Of a stretch of 64,000 nt of DNA, positions 1-10,027 are shown one piece after another (the first letter of the stretch is position 1; every line of letters starts with the position of its first letter). A program made the position numbers and the translations under genes. The stretch covers positions 5,890,001 to 5,954,000 of the forward strand of contig NZ_RBKU01000001.1 of the NCBI RefSeq assembly GCF_003633615.1, given 5' to 3'. The stretch comes from Mucilaginibacter gracilis. GTDB lineage: Bacteria; Bacteroidota; Bacteroidia; Sphingobacteriales; Sphingobacteriaceae. The notes beneath the pieces were generated by a model. It had not been told where the DNA came from and did not search any database. It saw only the letters and a list, made by a program, of their open reading frames with translations.

Positions 1-1109
1 TTTTACGCGCGTTCTTCTATTCTAATCTGGTTAATCGCTTTGGTGATGTGATTTTGTATGACAAAGCCGCAACCCTCGACCAAGCCACTGCTCCTGTAGC
101 CAAAACTCCAAAAGCGCAGGTATTAACTTTTATAAACAACGATTTGGACTTTGCTATAGCTAACCTTCCTGACGCTGCTTTTAACGGACACGTAGTAAAA
201 GGTTCGGCTCTTGCGCTGAAAGCTAAAGTGGCGCTCTTTAATCAAGATTGGACCAATGCGGTTTCATTAACTAACCAGGTTATTAACGGCGGGAAATTTA
301 GCCTGTATGCCGATTACACTGGTTTGTTTTTCAGAAAAAACCAGGACAATAACCCCGAGATTATATTCTCTACCAACTATAAGGCGCCTAATGACCAGCA
401 GGAAACTAGTGGTTTGGATATTGAAATTGGCTGGTGGATGGCGATAGACCCTTTCCAGGAGATGGTAGATAGTTATGAAACTGCTGATGGAAAACTGATA
501 ACCGACCCTACTTCAGGGTATACAAGAGCTAAACAATATGTTAACCGTGATCCTCGCCTAAAGGCAAGCCTAAGAGGGGTCGATCAAACGTGGTTCAATC
601 CAGATGGTACCCTGGTTACGCATGACGGTAATACTTCTAAAACTGGTTATCAAATGGTGAAATATATCGATTCGACATTATTTCCGATGGGCTATAGCCA
701 TACAAATGACCGTGACGAAAATATTATCCACATTCGTTATGCGGATGTTCTATTGATGTATGCAGAGGCCAAAAATGAGTTATCGGGGCCCGATGCTTCA
801 ATCTACACCGCATTAAATCAAATCAGGACAAGGGTACATATGCCTAACGTAGATCAGTCTTTATATGGAAGCCAATCTACACTAAGAGACTTTATCCGCC
901 ATGAACGAAGGATTGAGCTGGCATTTGAAGGAAATCGATATGACGATTTAATAAGATGGCGGACTGCCGAACAGGTAATGACAAAAGTAAAGCTTCCGGG
1001 GAATAGCCCTCCTCCTATCAATTTCGATCCATCCAAAAATTATCTGTTCCCGCTTCCGCAAAATGATTTAACAATTGATCCATTATTAAAGCAGAACCCG
1101 GGATATTAA
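1..1109 (+). CDS. SusD/RagB-family outer-membrane glycan-binding lipoprotein, 5' end outside window
   Basis: The frame is open from base 3, so the gene starts before the window; the apparent GTG at 48 is internal. The first residues, RAFFYSNLVNRFGDVILYD, match the RAxxYxxLVxxFGDVP stretch typical of SusD/RagB proteins. The C-terminal half carries the usual RYADVLLMYAEAKNE and FEGNRYDDLIRW motifs and ends in LLKQNPGY, as SusD proteins do. Members are surface lipoproteins that pair with a SusC TonB-dependent channel and capture glycans. The SusC partner would lie to the left, outside the window. The GH95 and GH97 genes that follow suggest the substrate carries alpha-fucosyl/galactosyl decorations; this is inference. 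A terminator-like hairpin follows the gene. Confidence 0.93.
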   Translation, partial: LRAFFYSNLVNRFGDVILYDKAATLDQATAPVAKTPKAQVLTFINNDLDFAIANLPDAAFNGHVVKGSALALKAKVALFNQDWTNAVSLTNQVINGGKFSLYADYTGLFFRKNQDNNPEIIFSTNYKAPNDQQETSGLDIEIGWWMAIDPFQEMVDSYETADGKLITDPTSGYTRAKQYVNRDPRLKASLRGVDQTWFNPDGTLVTHDGNTSKTGYQMVKYIDSTLFPMGYSHTNDRDENIIHIRYADVLLMYAEAKNELSGPDASIYTALNQIRTRVHMPNVDQSLYGSQSTLRDFIRHERRIELAFEGNRYDDLIRWRTAEQVMTKVKLPGNSPPPINFDPSKNYLFPLPQNDLTIDPLLKQNPGY

Positions 1110-1227
1110 CTAAAAATCTATAAAATGAGCATTACAGGTTAAATAAAATGAAAAGCTTTGATAAAGTAAATAGGAAAACACCTGGAAATATAGCGCATTT
1201 TTCGGATGTTTAATTAAACCATAACCA

Positions 1228-1268
1228 CGGCCTCACTTATTTTAAAAATGTAAGTGAGGCCGTTTTAC
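1228..1268 (+). terminator. Rho-independent terminator after susD-like gene
   Basis: A perfect 12-bp stem (CGGCCTCACTTA at 1228-1239 and its complement at 1251-1262) encloses an 11-nt AT-rich loop and is followed by TTTTA. It lies about 120 nt after the SusD stop and would separate SusD from the GH95 gene. Confidence 0.8.
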
Positions 1269-1269
1269 T

Positions 1270-1618
1270 AAAAGTATAAAAAGGCAAAAAACAGCCTTGT
1301 TTTTAAATCAATTTAAAAACGAAGAATTAAAAACGTTGGGGTTTACAGCTGTTTTTAAAAGAGAAACTTTAGGTAGAGCCTTAAAGGCGATGCGTTTAAC
1401 GGAAGATTTCAATTACGAAAAACGAGATTCAGTTATTTGCATTTTAAAATGATAGGCCTACGGTAAAAAGCACTTTAATAAAAAGACAAATCGTTAAAAA
1501 TGTAGGTGTAATTGGCACTTCAACCTGCTATTGTTCACCTTTAAAAAATTAAATATATGACCTTAAAAACTATAGTAGGACCATCAATTTAATAATTAAT
1601 TATTGTTAATAATAAAAC
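1270..1618 (+). other. Intergenic region with possible decayed reading frame (1270-1452)
   Basis: The frame 1270-1452 is open without a good start codon and encodes about 60 residues, including the plausible stretch LKTLGFTAVFKRETLGRALK and ending in DSVICILK before TGA. I do not recognise it. It could be the tail of a lost gene or chance in AT-rich DNA. The rest of the interval, 1453-1618, is AT-rich and presumably holds the promoter of the GH95 gene; no clear TTTG/TAnnTTTG pair was seen. Confidence 0.25.
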
Positions 1619-4105
1619 ATGAGATATATTTTAAATACAATAGTTTTAAAAAGATTATTTACGTTCCTGTTTATATTGATGCCATTTTTCGGTTTTGGCC
1701 AAAACAAACTTAAGCTTTGGTATAAAAAACCTGCCAAAGTGTGGACCGAAGCATTACCCGTTGGAAATGGGCGTTTAGGTGCAATGATTTTTGGTGGTGT
1801 TAAACAGGAGCTTATACAGTTAAATGAAAGTACACTATGGACAGGCGGACCAGTATTAAAAAACGTAAACCCGAATGCTTATGCAAATTTATTATTAGCA
1901 AGAGAAGCTTTGTTTAAAAACGAGGATTATGCGAAGGCTTCTGAGTACGCAAAAAAAATGCAGGGTTACTACACAGAATCTTATTTGCCATTAGGCGACC
2001 TTAAAATAAGTCAGGATTTTAAAGATACGTCATCATCAAACTATTATCGAGACCTCGATATAAAAAACGCTATTGCTACCACCAGATTTACGGTTGCTGG
2101 CACTGAGTATACCAGACAGATGATTAGCTCCGCTCCTGACCAAGTGATGGTGATTCATTTTACAGCTAGTAAGCCTGGTCAGTTGAATTTCAAATTAAGT
2201 ACGGCCTGCTTACTAAAACACCAAAATGAAGTAATTTCAAACAGCGAAATTGCGATAAAAGGAAAAGCACCAGCTCATATTCAGCCAAATTACATTCGCA
2301 CCAAAACTCCAATTACTTGGGACGACAGTACCGGCAGGCGTGGAATGCGGTTTGAATTATTGCTTAAAGCAGTAAATAATGGCGGAACAATTAGCAGCGA
2401 TACAAGCGGAATTAGTGTAAAAAATGCAACAGAAGTAACAGTATATCTTTCGGCAGCTACAAGTTTCAATGGATTTGACAAAAGCCCGGTTACTCAAGGA
2501 AAAGACGAAATTAAATTGGCTTCGGGATATTTAGAAAAGGCTTTATTGAAAGACTGGTCAAAAATTTTATCGAGGCATTATATTGATTACCACCATTACT
2601 TTAACCGGGTAAACTTCAGTTTGAAAACACCTGCAGTTAATACGAATGCAAAGTTGCCTACTGAAGAACGTTTGGCAGCATATAGTGTTACTTCCCCGGA
2701 CCCTGAGTTAGAGACATTATATTTTCAATATAGCAGATATTTATTGATTTCGAGTTCTCGTCCCGGAGGAGTTCCTGCAAATTTACAAGGCATTTGGAAT
2801 AAAGAAATGAGACCGCCCTGGAGTTCTAACTACACTACTAATATAAACGTGCAAATGAATTACTGGCCAGCAGAGGTAGCTAATTTATCAGAAATGCACC
2901 TTCCATTTATTGATTATATAAAGAACGCTTCGGTAACCGGTAAGGAAACCGCAACTAATTTTTATCATACCCGAGGATGGGCGGTTCATCATAACAGCGA
3001 TATTTGGGCTATTTCAAATCCCGTGGGCGACCTCGGCGGCGGAACGCCAACCTGGGCAAACTGGTCTATGGGTTCACCATGGTTATCGCAACATCTTTGG
3101 TGGCACTATCAGTTTACAAAAGATAAAAGGTACCTCGCGAAAACAGCTTATCCGATAATGAAAAGCGCCGCTCAGTTTTGTATGGACTGGTTAGTTCCTT
3201 ATAATGGCCATTTAGTAACCGCCCCATCCGTATCTCCTGAAAATGTTTTTATAGATGACAAAGGGGAAAAAAATAGCGTTTCTATTGCTACAACAATGGA
3301 CATGGCTATTATTTGGGATTTATTTACCGGCGTTATTGACGCTTCTAATGAGTTGGAAACGGATAAAAGTTTCAGGGATTCTATAATTTTATACAGAAAA
3401 AAACTATACCCATTACATATTGGAAAGAAAGGGAATTTACAGGAGTGGTATAAAGATTGGGAGGATGAGGACCCACATCATCGTCATGTATCACATCTTT
3501 TTACGGTGTTCCCAGGGCACGAAATATCGCCTATTGAAACTCCTGAATTAGCTACTGCGGCTAAAAAAAGTTTAGAGTTAAGAGGAGATGCTGGTACCGG
3601 GTGGAGTTTAGCTTGGAAAATTAACTTTTGGGCAAGGTTGCTGGATGGTAATCATGCTTACAAAATGATTCATGATATTTTAAAATTAACTGGCACAAGT
3701 GGAACTAATTTTAGCAATGGTGGCGGCTCTTATGCTAACCTGTTTGATGCACATCCTCCGTTTCAAATTGATGGAAACTTTGGTGCCCTATCGGGCATGT
3801 GCGAAATGTTGCTTCAAACCCAATCAAACGAATTAAACCTACTACCTGCAATCCCTGATGAATGGAGCGAAGGGCAAGTATCCGGATTAAGGGGACGAGG
3901 AGATTTTGAAGTATCAATGAACTGGAAAAGAAAAAAAATAGTTACTGCTTCTATTTACTCCGGGTCAGGTGGTTTATGCCGGTTAAGAACAACAGCTCCT
4001 ATTTCAATTACTGGAATAAATGCTAAAACGGTTAAAACAAAATATGGTTATGTAACCAGTTTTGCAACCAAAAAAGGAATGAAATATAATATAGTAGGAT
4101 CTTAA
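1619..4105 (+). CDS. GH95 family alpha-L-fucosidase (or alpha-L-galactosidase)
   Basis: An 828-residue protein with an N-terminal signal peptide ending near FFGFGQ, then the GH95 start motif LWYKKPAKVWTEALPVGNGR. GH95 enzymes are inverting glycosidases acting on terminal alpha-1,2-linked L-fucose or L-galactose. By comparison with the Bifidobacterium AfcA enzyme, likely catalytic residues are Asn408 and Asn410 (NINVQMNYWP), Glu541 (VSPEN) and Asp718 (QIDGNFGA). The HRHVSHLFTVFPG segment is also family-typical. Length is normal for the family. It is followed 17 nt later by a GH97 gene, so the two are probably co-transcribed and act in the periplasm on oligosaccharides imported by the SusCD pair. 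Fucose versus galactose specificity cannot be decided from sequence. Confidence 0.93.
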   Translation: MRYILNTIVLKRLFTFLFILMPFFGFGQNKLKLWYKKPAKVWTEALPVGNGRLGAMIFGGVKQELIQLNESTLWTGGPVLKNVNPNAYANLLLAREALFKNEDYAKASEYAKKMQGYYTESYLPLGDLKISQDFKDTSSSNYYRDLDIKNAIATTRFTVAGTEYTRQMISSAPDQVMVIHFTASKPGQLNFKLSTACLLKHQNEVISNSEIAIKGKAPAHIQPNYIRTKTPITWDDSTGRRGMRFELLLKAVNNGGTISSDTSGISVKNATEVTVYLSAATSFNGFDKSPVTQGKDEIKLASGYLEKALLKDWSKILSRHYIDYHHYFNRVNFSLKTPAVNTNAKLPTEERLAAYSVTSPDPELETLYFQYSRYLLISSSRPGGVPANLQGIWNKEMRPPWSSNYTTNINVQMNYWPAEVANLSEMHLPFIDYIKNASVTGKETATNFYHTRGWAVHHNSDIWAISNPVGDLGGGTPTWANWSMGSPWLSQHLWWHYQFTKDKRYLAKTAYPIMKSAAQFCMDWLVPYNGHLVTAPSVSPENVFIDDKGEKNSVSIATTMDMAIIWDLFTGVIDASNELETDKSFRDSIILYRKKLYPLHIGKKGNLQEWYKDWEDEDPHHRHVSHLFTVFPGHEISPIETPELATAAKKSLELRGDAGTGWSLAWKINFWARLLDGNHAYKMIHDILKLTGTSGTNFSNGGGSYANLFDAHPPFQIDGNFGALSGMCEMLLQTQSNELNLLPAIPDEWSEGQVSGLRGRGDFEVSMNWKRKKIVTASIYSGSGGLCRLRTTAPISITGINAKTVKTKYGYVTSFATKKGMKYNIVGS

Positions 4106-4122
4106 AATTTTCAAATAAATAA

Positions 4123-5988
4123 TTGATGAAATATCTAAATTTTTTCGCGTTCCTTTTACTGTTAACTTCTGCTAAATACTCCTATTGTCAAAAGCAATCA
4201 GTTGTATTTAGCAGCCCCAACAAACGGTTAATGCTAACTGTAAATACTGCCGACAAAAAATTGGCTTACTCGGTTAAGTTGGGTAATACTACTATCATTA
4301 AATCATCAGCATTAGGTTTGGTGGTTGATAGTACCAACCTGGGCGATAATGCGCGTATAACAGGCGCCGCAGTTTTAAGCAAGATTAATGAAGATTATGC
4401 TATTATTGGTAACCACACAGTAGCACATAACCGTGCTAATGAGGCCGAGATACCTGTAACTGCGTGGGGTAAAAAATTCAGCCTGATAGTTAGGGTTTAT
4501 GATGATGGTGTGGCTATACGTTATACCCTTCCGGCTAACGCAAAACGTATTGATAGCGAGCATACTGCCTGGACCTTACCAGATAACATTGCTAAAATTG
4601 CCTGGGCCGATTACTCGCAAAGCTATGAGGGGCTAAATTATGTAACCCCTCTTGATAAAGTTACCGAAGGAAAAACCATTATGGGGCCAATTACTTTCCA
4701 AACCAATGGTTACTACGTATCAATATCAGAAGCTGATTGCGAGAATTTTCCGGATATGGCATTTATGCGTACCGGCAATGTGCTGAGCGTAAATTATCCT
4801 TTCGCTAAAAAAGGCTGGGAAATAAAACCTGCTACTGCTGTTTTAAAAGGCACTTATAAAGGCAAACCAGTTTCGCCATGGCGCACTACTTTGGTAGCTG
4901 GCTCATTGAACCAATTGGTAAATTCAGATCTGATAACCAACCTATGTCCGCCGCCTGCAAAGGGTTCAGATTTTTCATGGGTTAAACCGGGCCGTAGTTT
5001 ATGGCAATGGTGGAGCGTTGGCGAGCCAAAGCTTGACGATCAGAAAAAATGGTATGATGCAGCCGCTAAATTAAAATGGGAGTATTACCTGGTTGATGAT
5101 GGTTGGCGCAACTGGAAACAGGACGGTAAGGACCAATGGCAACTGTTAAAAGAAGTGATAGATTATGGCAAAACAGTAGGTGTAAAATCAATTGTTTGGG
5201 TTGATTCAAAGGAGTTTAGGAAAGCGCCCGAGCGCCGGGCTTATCTTCAAAAAGTTAAGGCTTTGGGGGCTGATGGTATTAAAATAGATTTTATACCCGA
5301 TGCCACTGCCGAAATTATGCAATGGTATGCTGAAACCCAAAAGGAATGTGCCGACCTGCATTTACTACTTAACTTTCATGGCAGCGTAAAACCTACCGGC
5401 TTGCGGCGCACTTTCCCTAATGATATTACTCGCGAAGCGATACGAGGCAACGAGTACCACATGACCCGCTACAGCCGCGTTATGCCGCCACAGCATGATG
5501 TAACTGTGCCGTTTACTCGTTTATTGACTGGTCCGGCAGATTTTACGTCGGTAATATTAAATCCTAAGGAATTAACCAGCACCAAATTTACCTGGCCGCA
5601 TGAGTTTGCACAAACTATTGTGTACCTGTCGCCGATAACCCATTTTGCCGATCAGTACCAGTTTTATTTGGATAGCCCCCTTTTCGATCTGTTCCAGCAG
5701 ATACCTACCACCTGGGACGAAACCCGCGTGTTAAGCTGCACCAGCCTGGGCGATATAGCCGCTTTTGCCCGCCGCAAAGGCAATACCTGGTGGATTGGCG
5801 TAATGAACGGCGCCACCGAACAGGAAGTAAAAATACCGCTTAACTTTTTAACCAAACCAACCAAAGCCAGCTTAGTTTATGATGGAGAAACCAATACCAG
5901 CGTTGACCGGAAAGAACAGGTTGTAAGTAATAAGGATGTATTGACCATCAAGCTACGCCCGAGTGGTGGGTTTGTGGCGAAGATGTAA
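4123..5988 (+). CDS. GH97 family glycoside hydrolase (alpha-galactosidase/alpha-glucosidase)
   Basis: A 621-residue protein with a signal peptide (cleavage near SYCQ) and the three GH97 parts: N-terminal beta-supersandwich beginning SVVFSSPNKRLMLTV, a central TIM barrel (YYLVDDGWRNWKQDG, then GADGIKIDFIPD) and a C-terminal beta domain. The PFTRLLTGPADFTS motif is characteristic. GH97 contains inverting (SusB-type, Glu base) and retaining (Asp nucleophile) enzymes; Asp389 in the GIKIDF strand would fit the retaining alpha-galactosidase type, but this is inference. The gene starts 17 nt after the GH95 stop and probably shares its transcript. A role in removing alpha-linked galactose or glucose from the same polysaccharide is likely. 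Confidence 0.92.
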   Translation: MMKYLNFFAFLLLLTSAKYSYCQKQSVVFSSPNKRLMLTVNTADKKLAYSVKLGNTTIIKSSALGLVVDSTNLGDNARITGAAVLSKINEDYAIIGNHTVAHNRANEAEIPVTAWGKKFSLIVRVYDDGVAIRYTLPANAKRIDSEHTAWTLPDNIAKIAWADYSQSYEGLNYVTPLDKVTEGKTIMGPITFQTNGYYVSISEADCENFPDMAFMRTGNVLSVNYPFAKKGWEIKPATAVLKGTYKGKPVSPWRTTLVAGSLNQLVNSDLITNLCPPPAKGSDFSWVKPGRSLWQWWSVGEPKLDDQKKWYDAAAKLKWEYYLVDDGWRNWKQDGKDQWQLLKEVIDYGKTVGVKSIVWVDSKEFRKAPERRAYLQKVKALGADGIKIDFIPDATAEIMQWYAETQKECADLHLLLNFHGSVKPTGLRRTFPNDITREAIRGNEYHMTRYSRVMPPQHDVTVPFTRLLTGPADFTSVILNPKELTSTKFTWPHEFAQTIVYLSPITHFADQYQFYLDSPLFDLFQQIPTTWDETRVLSCTSLGDIAAFARRKGNTWWIGVMNGATEQEVKIPLNFLTKPTKASLVYDGETNTSVDRKEQVVSNKDVLTIKLRPSGGFVAKM

Positions 5989-6016
5989 TCTTGATTGATA
6001 TTTTATAAATCACGAT

Positions 6017-6200
6017 CGTTTAGTTAAGAGTCGGGGCCCCATCGGGGCAAAAGGTCGGTAGCAAAACGAATTAAATAAAAATTTGTGCCGTAGGTACAAC
6101 ACCTGTTTAGGTGGCATAGCTACGGCATGCAATGTGCAATTATTACTTAACTACCGACCTTTTGCACCGATGGCGCATTTTTAAATTGCTTAACTAAACG
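6017..6200. repeat. Long palindromic repeat element (REP/MITE-like) of Bacteroidota type
   Basis: The outer arms CGTTTAGTTAAG (6017-6028) and its exact complement (6189-6200) flank a second pair, 6039-6061 against 6151-6173, which match at 22 of 23 positions. The centre (about 6084-6127) is another imperfect hairpin beginning GCCGTAGGTACAACACCTG and closing with CTACGGC. The GTGCCGTAGGTAC core resembles a dispersed repeat I associate with Bacteroidota genomes. There is no ORF inside. The rest of the GH97-T9SS gap (6201-6464) shows nothing recognisable. Confidence 0.75.
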
Positions 6201-6464
6201 ACATTGTTTTATAAATACTAAATATTGGTGATGCGTTAACTTTTAAAGATTTATTGTAATTAACTGTTTGTTAGTATTTTATATCCATTCTTTGATTTTT
6301 TTGAGCGGCCAGGTATACAATACGTTGACTATATTAATAGACTATGGTTTTACTGACCGCAATAATCCTAACGACAATATAGAAATGACTTTTTATTGAT
6401 GCCGCTGATTTAACCACTTGATACACTTTTCGATCAATTGATCTTCCAGAATCTTTCTGTTTGT

Positions 6465-8411
6465 TTACCGCACAATGCATACCCAGCCGCTCAGCAATGA
6501 GAAGTTATTCCTGGGGTCGATCAGATAATAATAGGTGCCCACGGGTAAAGGACTTCCATTGTAAGTACCGTTCCATGCTTTTGGGTAACCTACGCTATAA
6601 TAAAGCCTTGCACCATTGCGATTGAAGATAGAAAGCGTTGCACCGGGATAGGAATCCAAACCCGAAATATTCCAGACGTCGTTTACGCCATCACCATTGG
6701 GACTGAACGTATTGGGAATGGATAGCTTTTCAAACACAGTAACGGTTACTACATCAGTGCCTACACCGCAGCCCTCGGTAGATGTCGCCGTAAGCATATA
6801 GGTTGTCGTCTGTGTTGGCTTAGCTACCGGGCTCAGTTTGGTGGCATCATTTAGACCGGTAGACGGTGTCCATACGTAAGTATAACCATTGCCTGTAATA
6901 CTTCCTTTTAATTGCACCGAATTTCCTTTTACAACACCTTTGTCGTTCCCTGCGCTCACAACTGGTACATTCATTACTGTCACTGTTATACTGTCGATGG
7001 CCGGGCAGGCACTCGTTGCGTCAGACACGGTTACTTTGTAGGTGGTGGTTTGAGTTGGTGAGGCTACCGGTGAAGCGATATTGGCGTTGGATAATCCGGT
7101 AGCAGGTGTCCATTTATAACTTACGCCACCTGAAGCTGTTAAAGTGGTGCTCATCCCCTGGCAAAGGGTAACCGCAGGGCTAACCGATACCACAGGGCGG
7201 CTACCTATGGCTACTGTGGTTTGGGCCGTTGCCGTACAGCCTGCATCTGATGTAACGGTTACGGTATAAGTGCCCGCATTCTTATCGCTTACCGTAGTTA
7301 CCACCGGATTTTGTTGTTTTGAACTGAAATTATTGGGACCAATCCAGCTATATGTGCCGCCCCCACTTGATGTTAGGTTTAGCGTTTCACCTATACACAA
7401 AGGCCCGTTGCTGGCAGCCGTTGCCTGCACTGCCACGCTAACAGTAACGGTTAATGTTGGCGAGGCTACCCGGCAACTCGTCGATCCAAAGTTGGCTGCC
7501 TCACCAACTTGCAAGCGATATAGGTAGCTTCCCGCTACCGCATTTGCAAATTGCACCGTGGTACTGGTTTGTGTTGCACCACTAATATCTGTCCAGCCTG
7601 CACCATTGGCATTTACCTGCCATTGATATTGCGGTGTGCTTAGCCCCGAGGTTACCGAAGCATCTAATTCAATAGTTGCTGCTGTGCCCGCGCATATCGT
7701 CGCTGTAGTTTGATTACCGGAATTAATACCGCTGGTTACGATGGGGCCACATGCCCGAAAGGTAATGTCGTCTAAAGCCAGGTCGTTGCCCGGCACGGCG
7801 CTTGGGGCATTATTCGAAATACTGATAACCACACTGGATTCTGACCCGGTAGTGAAATAAAAGCCGGATTGCACCCATTTACCGGTAATGGGTAGATCAC
7901 CGCTATCGTAAGTTTTGATCAGGGTGCCGTCTGTTCTTTTGATCTTGAAAGTTACGTTGGGGTTCGGCGAAACGACCGCCATGACATTGAACAACCAGGC
8001 GGAAAACTCATAGGTTGTATTAGGGCAAAGGCCATCCACGGTCTTTTTATAAAACACACCTTCCGTTGCTAATGTTGCGCTGTTGATGACCATCATAAAA
8101 CCGTTGGCATTTCCGGTATGGTCAGTAGTTGTTTTCCAGGCGGTGCCTTTTAAACCCGCTGTGGTGTTGGCAATTGTATACTCCCCTTCACCAAGATCTC
8201 CCGAAGCCCGGTATGTATAGGCTGTGATGGCAGAACCCAGTGCCGCACCGCGCCCGGTCCCCGATCCAAAATCAATATTGACGATCGGGTCACCTAATGC
8301 ACCGCTGCACAATTGTGCCTGCACTTTTAACGTACCCAAAAAAAAGCCTAAAAGGCATCCGGCACAAATTTTAATAGAAAAATTAGTTTTCAGGCCGGTA
8401 CAAAAGCGCAT
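6465..8411 (-). CDS. T9SS type B secreted surface protein with Ig/PKD-like repeats
   Basis: About 648 residues from the ATG at 8411, preferred over a TTG six codons upstream. A signal peptide ends near KVQAQ. An N-terminal jelly-roll-like domain (about residues 40-230) starts LGDPIVNIDFGSGTGRG. Then come Ig/PKD-like repeats with ELDASVTSG, VTVSVAVQ, KWTPATGLSNANIASPV and VWTPSTGLNDATKLSPVAKP. The C-terminus SIPNTFSPNGDGVNDVWNIS with SIFNRNG and WNGTYNG is the gliding-motility-associated (type B) sorting domain that directs type IX secretion. It probably acts as a secreted or surface-attached adhesin; the ligand is unknown. It stands alone, with long flanking spacers. Confidence 0.88.
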   Translation of the reverse strand: MRFCTGLKTNFSIKICAGCLLGFFLGTLKVQAQLCSGALGDPIVNIDFGSGTGRGAALGSAITAYTYRASGDLGEGEYTIANTTAGLKGTAWKTTTDHTGNANGFMMVINSATLATEGVFYKKTVDGLCPNTTYEFSAWLFNVMAVVSPNPNVTFKIKRTDGTLIKTYDSGDLPITGKWVQSGFYFTTGSESSVVISISNNAPSAVPGNDLALDDITFRACGPIVTSGINSGNQTTATICAGTAATIELDASVTSGLSTPQYQWQVNANGAGWTDISGATQTSTTVQFANAVAGSYLYRLQVGEAANFGSTSCRVASPTLTVTVSVAVQATAASNGPLCIGETLNLTSSGGGTYSWIGPNNFSSKQQNPVVTTVSDKNAGTYTVTVTSDAGCTATAQTTVAIGSRPVVSVSPAVTLCQGMSTTLTASGGVSYKWTPATGLSNANIASPVASPTQTTTYKVTVSDATSACPAIDSITVTVMNVPVVSAGNDKGVVKGNSVQLKGSITGNGYTYVWTPSTGLNDATKLSPVAKPTQTTTYMLTATSTEGCGVGTDVVTVTVFEKLSIPNTFSPNGDGVNDVWNISGLDSYPGATLSIFNRNGARLYYSVGYPKAWNGTYNGSPLPVGTYYYLIDPRNNFSLLSGWVCIVR

Positions 8412-8429
8412 GGCATTTACTATGATCAA

Positions 8430-8978
8430 CGTGATAAGGTTAAGTTAAGCTGTAACGGCTATAGAAACCAACGGGTATCGACGAAAGCTCCTTTTCTCCC
8501 GTTGAGCCGATCAGTTTAACTAAGGTATACCCTATAAATGAAAATCAGATGAAATACAGATGTAGTACATTATTACAATAAATACCGGCCATCTACAAAT
8601 CATGAACTTATACTGTACATTACCACTTCCGAAAAATGCGAATCAAATGACAATAAAAAAAACATGATCTTCCTCTATTGGCTGATATAAAAGTCAATCA
8701 GAAAAGCAAAACTATATGCCTGTCAGCAATTCTATTTTAAAGGTGAACCTGATATTTATTCATGATATCCTTCTGTGTTGGTTAGGCATCAGGGTTTATT
8801 CCTCACCATAGTTAATGTCCACTTGTTTTAATGACTTCGCCGTTTGACCAGGAAGTTTTTTATTTCTTCAATTCGGAGCGTCGTATGTATAAAAAACTTG
8901 ATAGGCGGCTGGCGTCTCCACGAATTAACAGGGTACCGGCATCAAGTGTCAAAAAGGGTAGATACCCAAAACGAGGCA
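8430..8978. other. Intergenic region, no gene seen
   Basis: About 550 bases between the T9SS protein gene (leftward) and the 3' end of the AraC gene. No ORF with recognisable sequence, no strong terminator and no repeat was found. The left part presumably contains the promoter of the T9SS protein gene. Confidence 0.4.
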
Positions 8979-9929
8979 TTAAAGCTTATTAACCTTGCTG
9001 GGTAGGTGTCCAAACTTCTTCTTAAATGCAGTTGTGAAATGATGGGCATTTTTATAGCCCACTTCGTAGGCTACTTCCCTTACAGAATTTCCGCTTTTCA
9101 AAAGAAATTTGGCTTTTTCCATTCGCAGATCATACAAATAGCCGAAAACCGTTGTTCCTAAAACTTCCCTGAAACCCTTTTTTAGTTTAAAATCGTTAAG
9201 CCCGACTTTATGGGCCAGTTCTATTAATGAGCAAGGGTTCAGCAGATTTTGTTCAACTATTATTTTGGCCTGATGGATGCGCTCCAGGTCATCCTCTTTT
9301 AAATATGAATTGGTCGATCTACCGGCAAAAGCATCTATCTGTTCCAATTCCAGAAAAAGTAATTCCAATGCCTTCGCTTCAAAATAAATATGTTGATTAC
9401 CTCTTTTATTTTTATCAATATTAACCATGATAGCCTGAATAATCATACTCATTTGCGGTGTGGTAGGTCTGATGGACCGCAATAAAGCAGGCCATTCAGT
9501 AAAGATGCCTTCATTGGGGTTGAAATGAACTAACGCAGTTGGTATGGTTTTTTGCAAACTGTTTTTGGTGAAACAAATAGCAAAAAGTTTTAGATCACCT
9601 TGAAGTATAGCCGACGAGCGGAGATAGCCCGACGAAAAAAGGCTATGGTGTTTTGATGCTGTAAATAAAACATTTTTACCGGCATTTAGCCTATATGTTC
9701 CCGATAGCGTAAAGATCATCATCAGGCATAAGGTGTTGATCTCTAATATTACGGGGCAATCATCTTTACAGTTAAGATCGAAAACAAATACGCTGATGTC
9801 AGCTGTGTATATGGTGACTATCCTTACACTACCCCAACTTCCAGCGTAATTGATGAGGTTCTCTCTTTTTGAAGGCGCATCCAGATCATATACATATTCA
9901 TCCCATAAAGCCGAGGTAATTCTGATCAT
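8979..9929 (-). CDS. AraC-family transcriptional regulator of the adjacent TonB/HmuY operon
   Basis: A 316-residue protein. The C-terminal 95 residues hold two helix-turn-helix motifs: LIELAHKVGLNDFKLKKGF, then VREVAYEVGYKNAHHFTTAF followed by KKFGHLPS. The N-terminal part resembles the ligand-sensing region of PchR/YbtA-type siderophore regulators. It is transcribed divergently from the TonB receptor at 10028, with 98 bp between starts, the usual arrangement for a local activator. I infer control of the iron/haem uptake operon by iron, haem or a siderophore. The start at the ATG of 9929 is the first in the frame. Confidence 0.9.
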   Translation of the reverse strand: MIRITSALWDEYVYDLDAPSKRENLINYAGSWGSVRIVTIYTADISVFVFDLNCKDDCPVILEINTLCLMMIFTLSGTYRLNAGKNVLFTASKHHSLFSSGYLRSSAILQGDLKLFAICFTKNSLQKTIPTALVHFNPNEGIFTEWPALLRSIRPTTPQMSMIIQAIMVNIDKNKRGNQHIYFEAKALELLFLELEQIDAFAGRSTNSYLKEDDLERIHQAKIIVEQNLLNPCSLIELAHKVGLNDFKLKKGFREVLGTTVFGYLYDLRMEKAKFLLKSGNSVREVAYEVGYKNAHHFTTAFKKKFGHLPSKVNKL

Positions 9930-10027
9930 TATTAATCCGTATCGCGTGTATTAAAATCCCGCATGCGTTATCATGCTCATTATAAATCGTTCAAATTTGC
10001 ATCATTATTTTTAATTAGTCTAAATAA

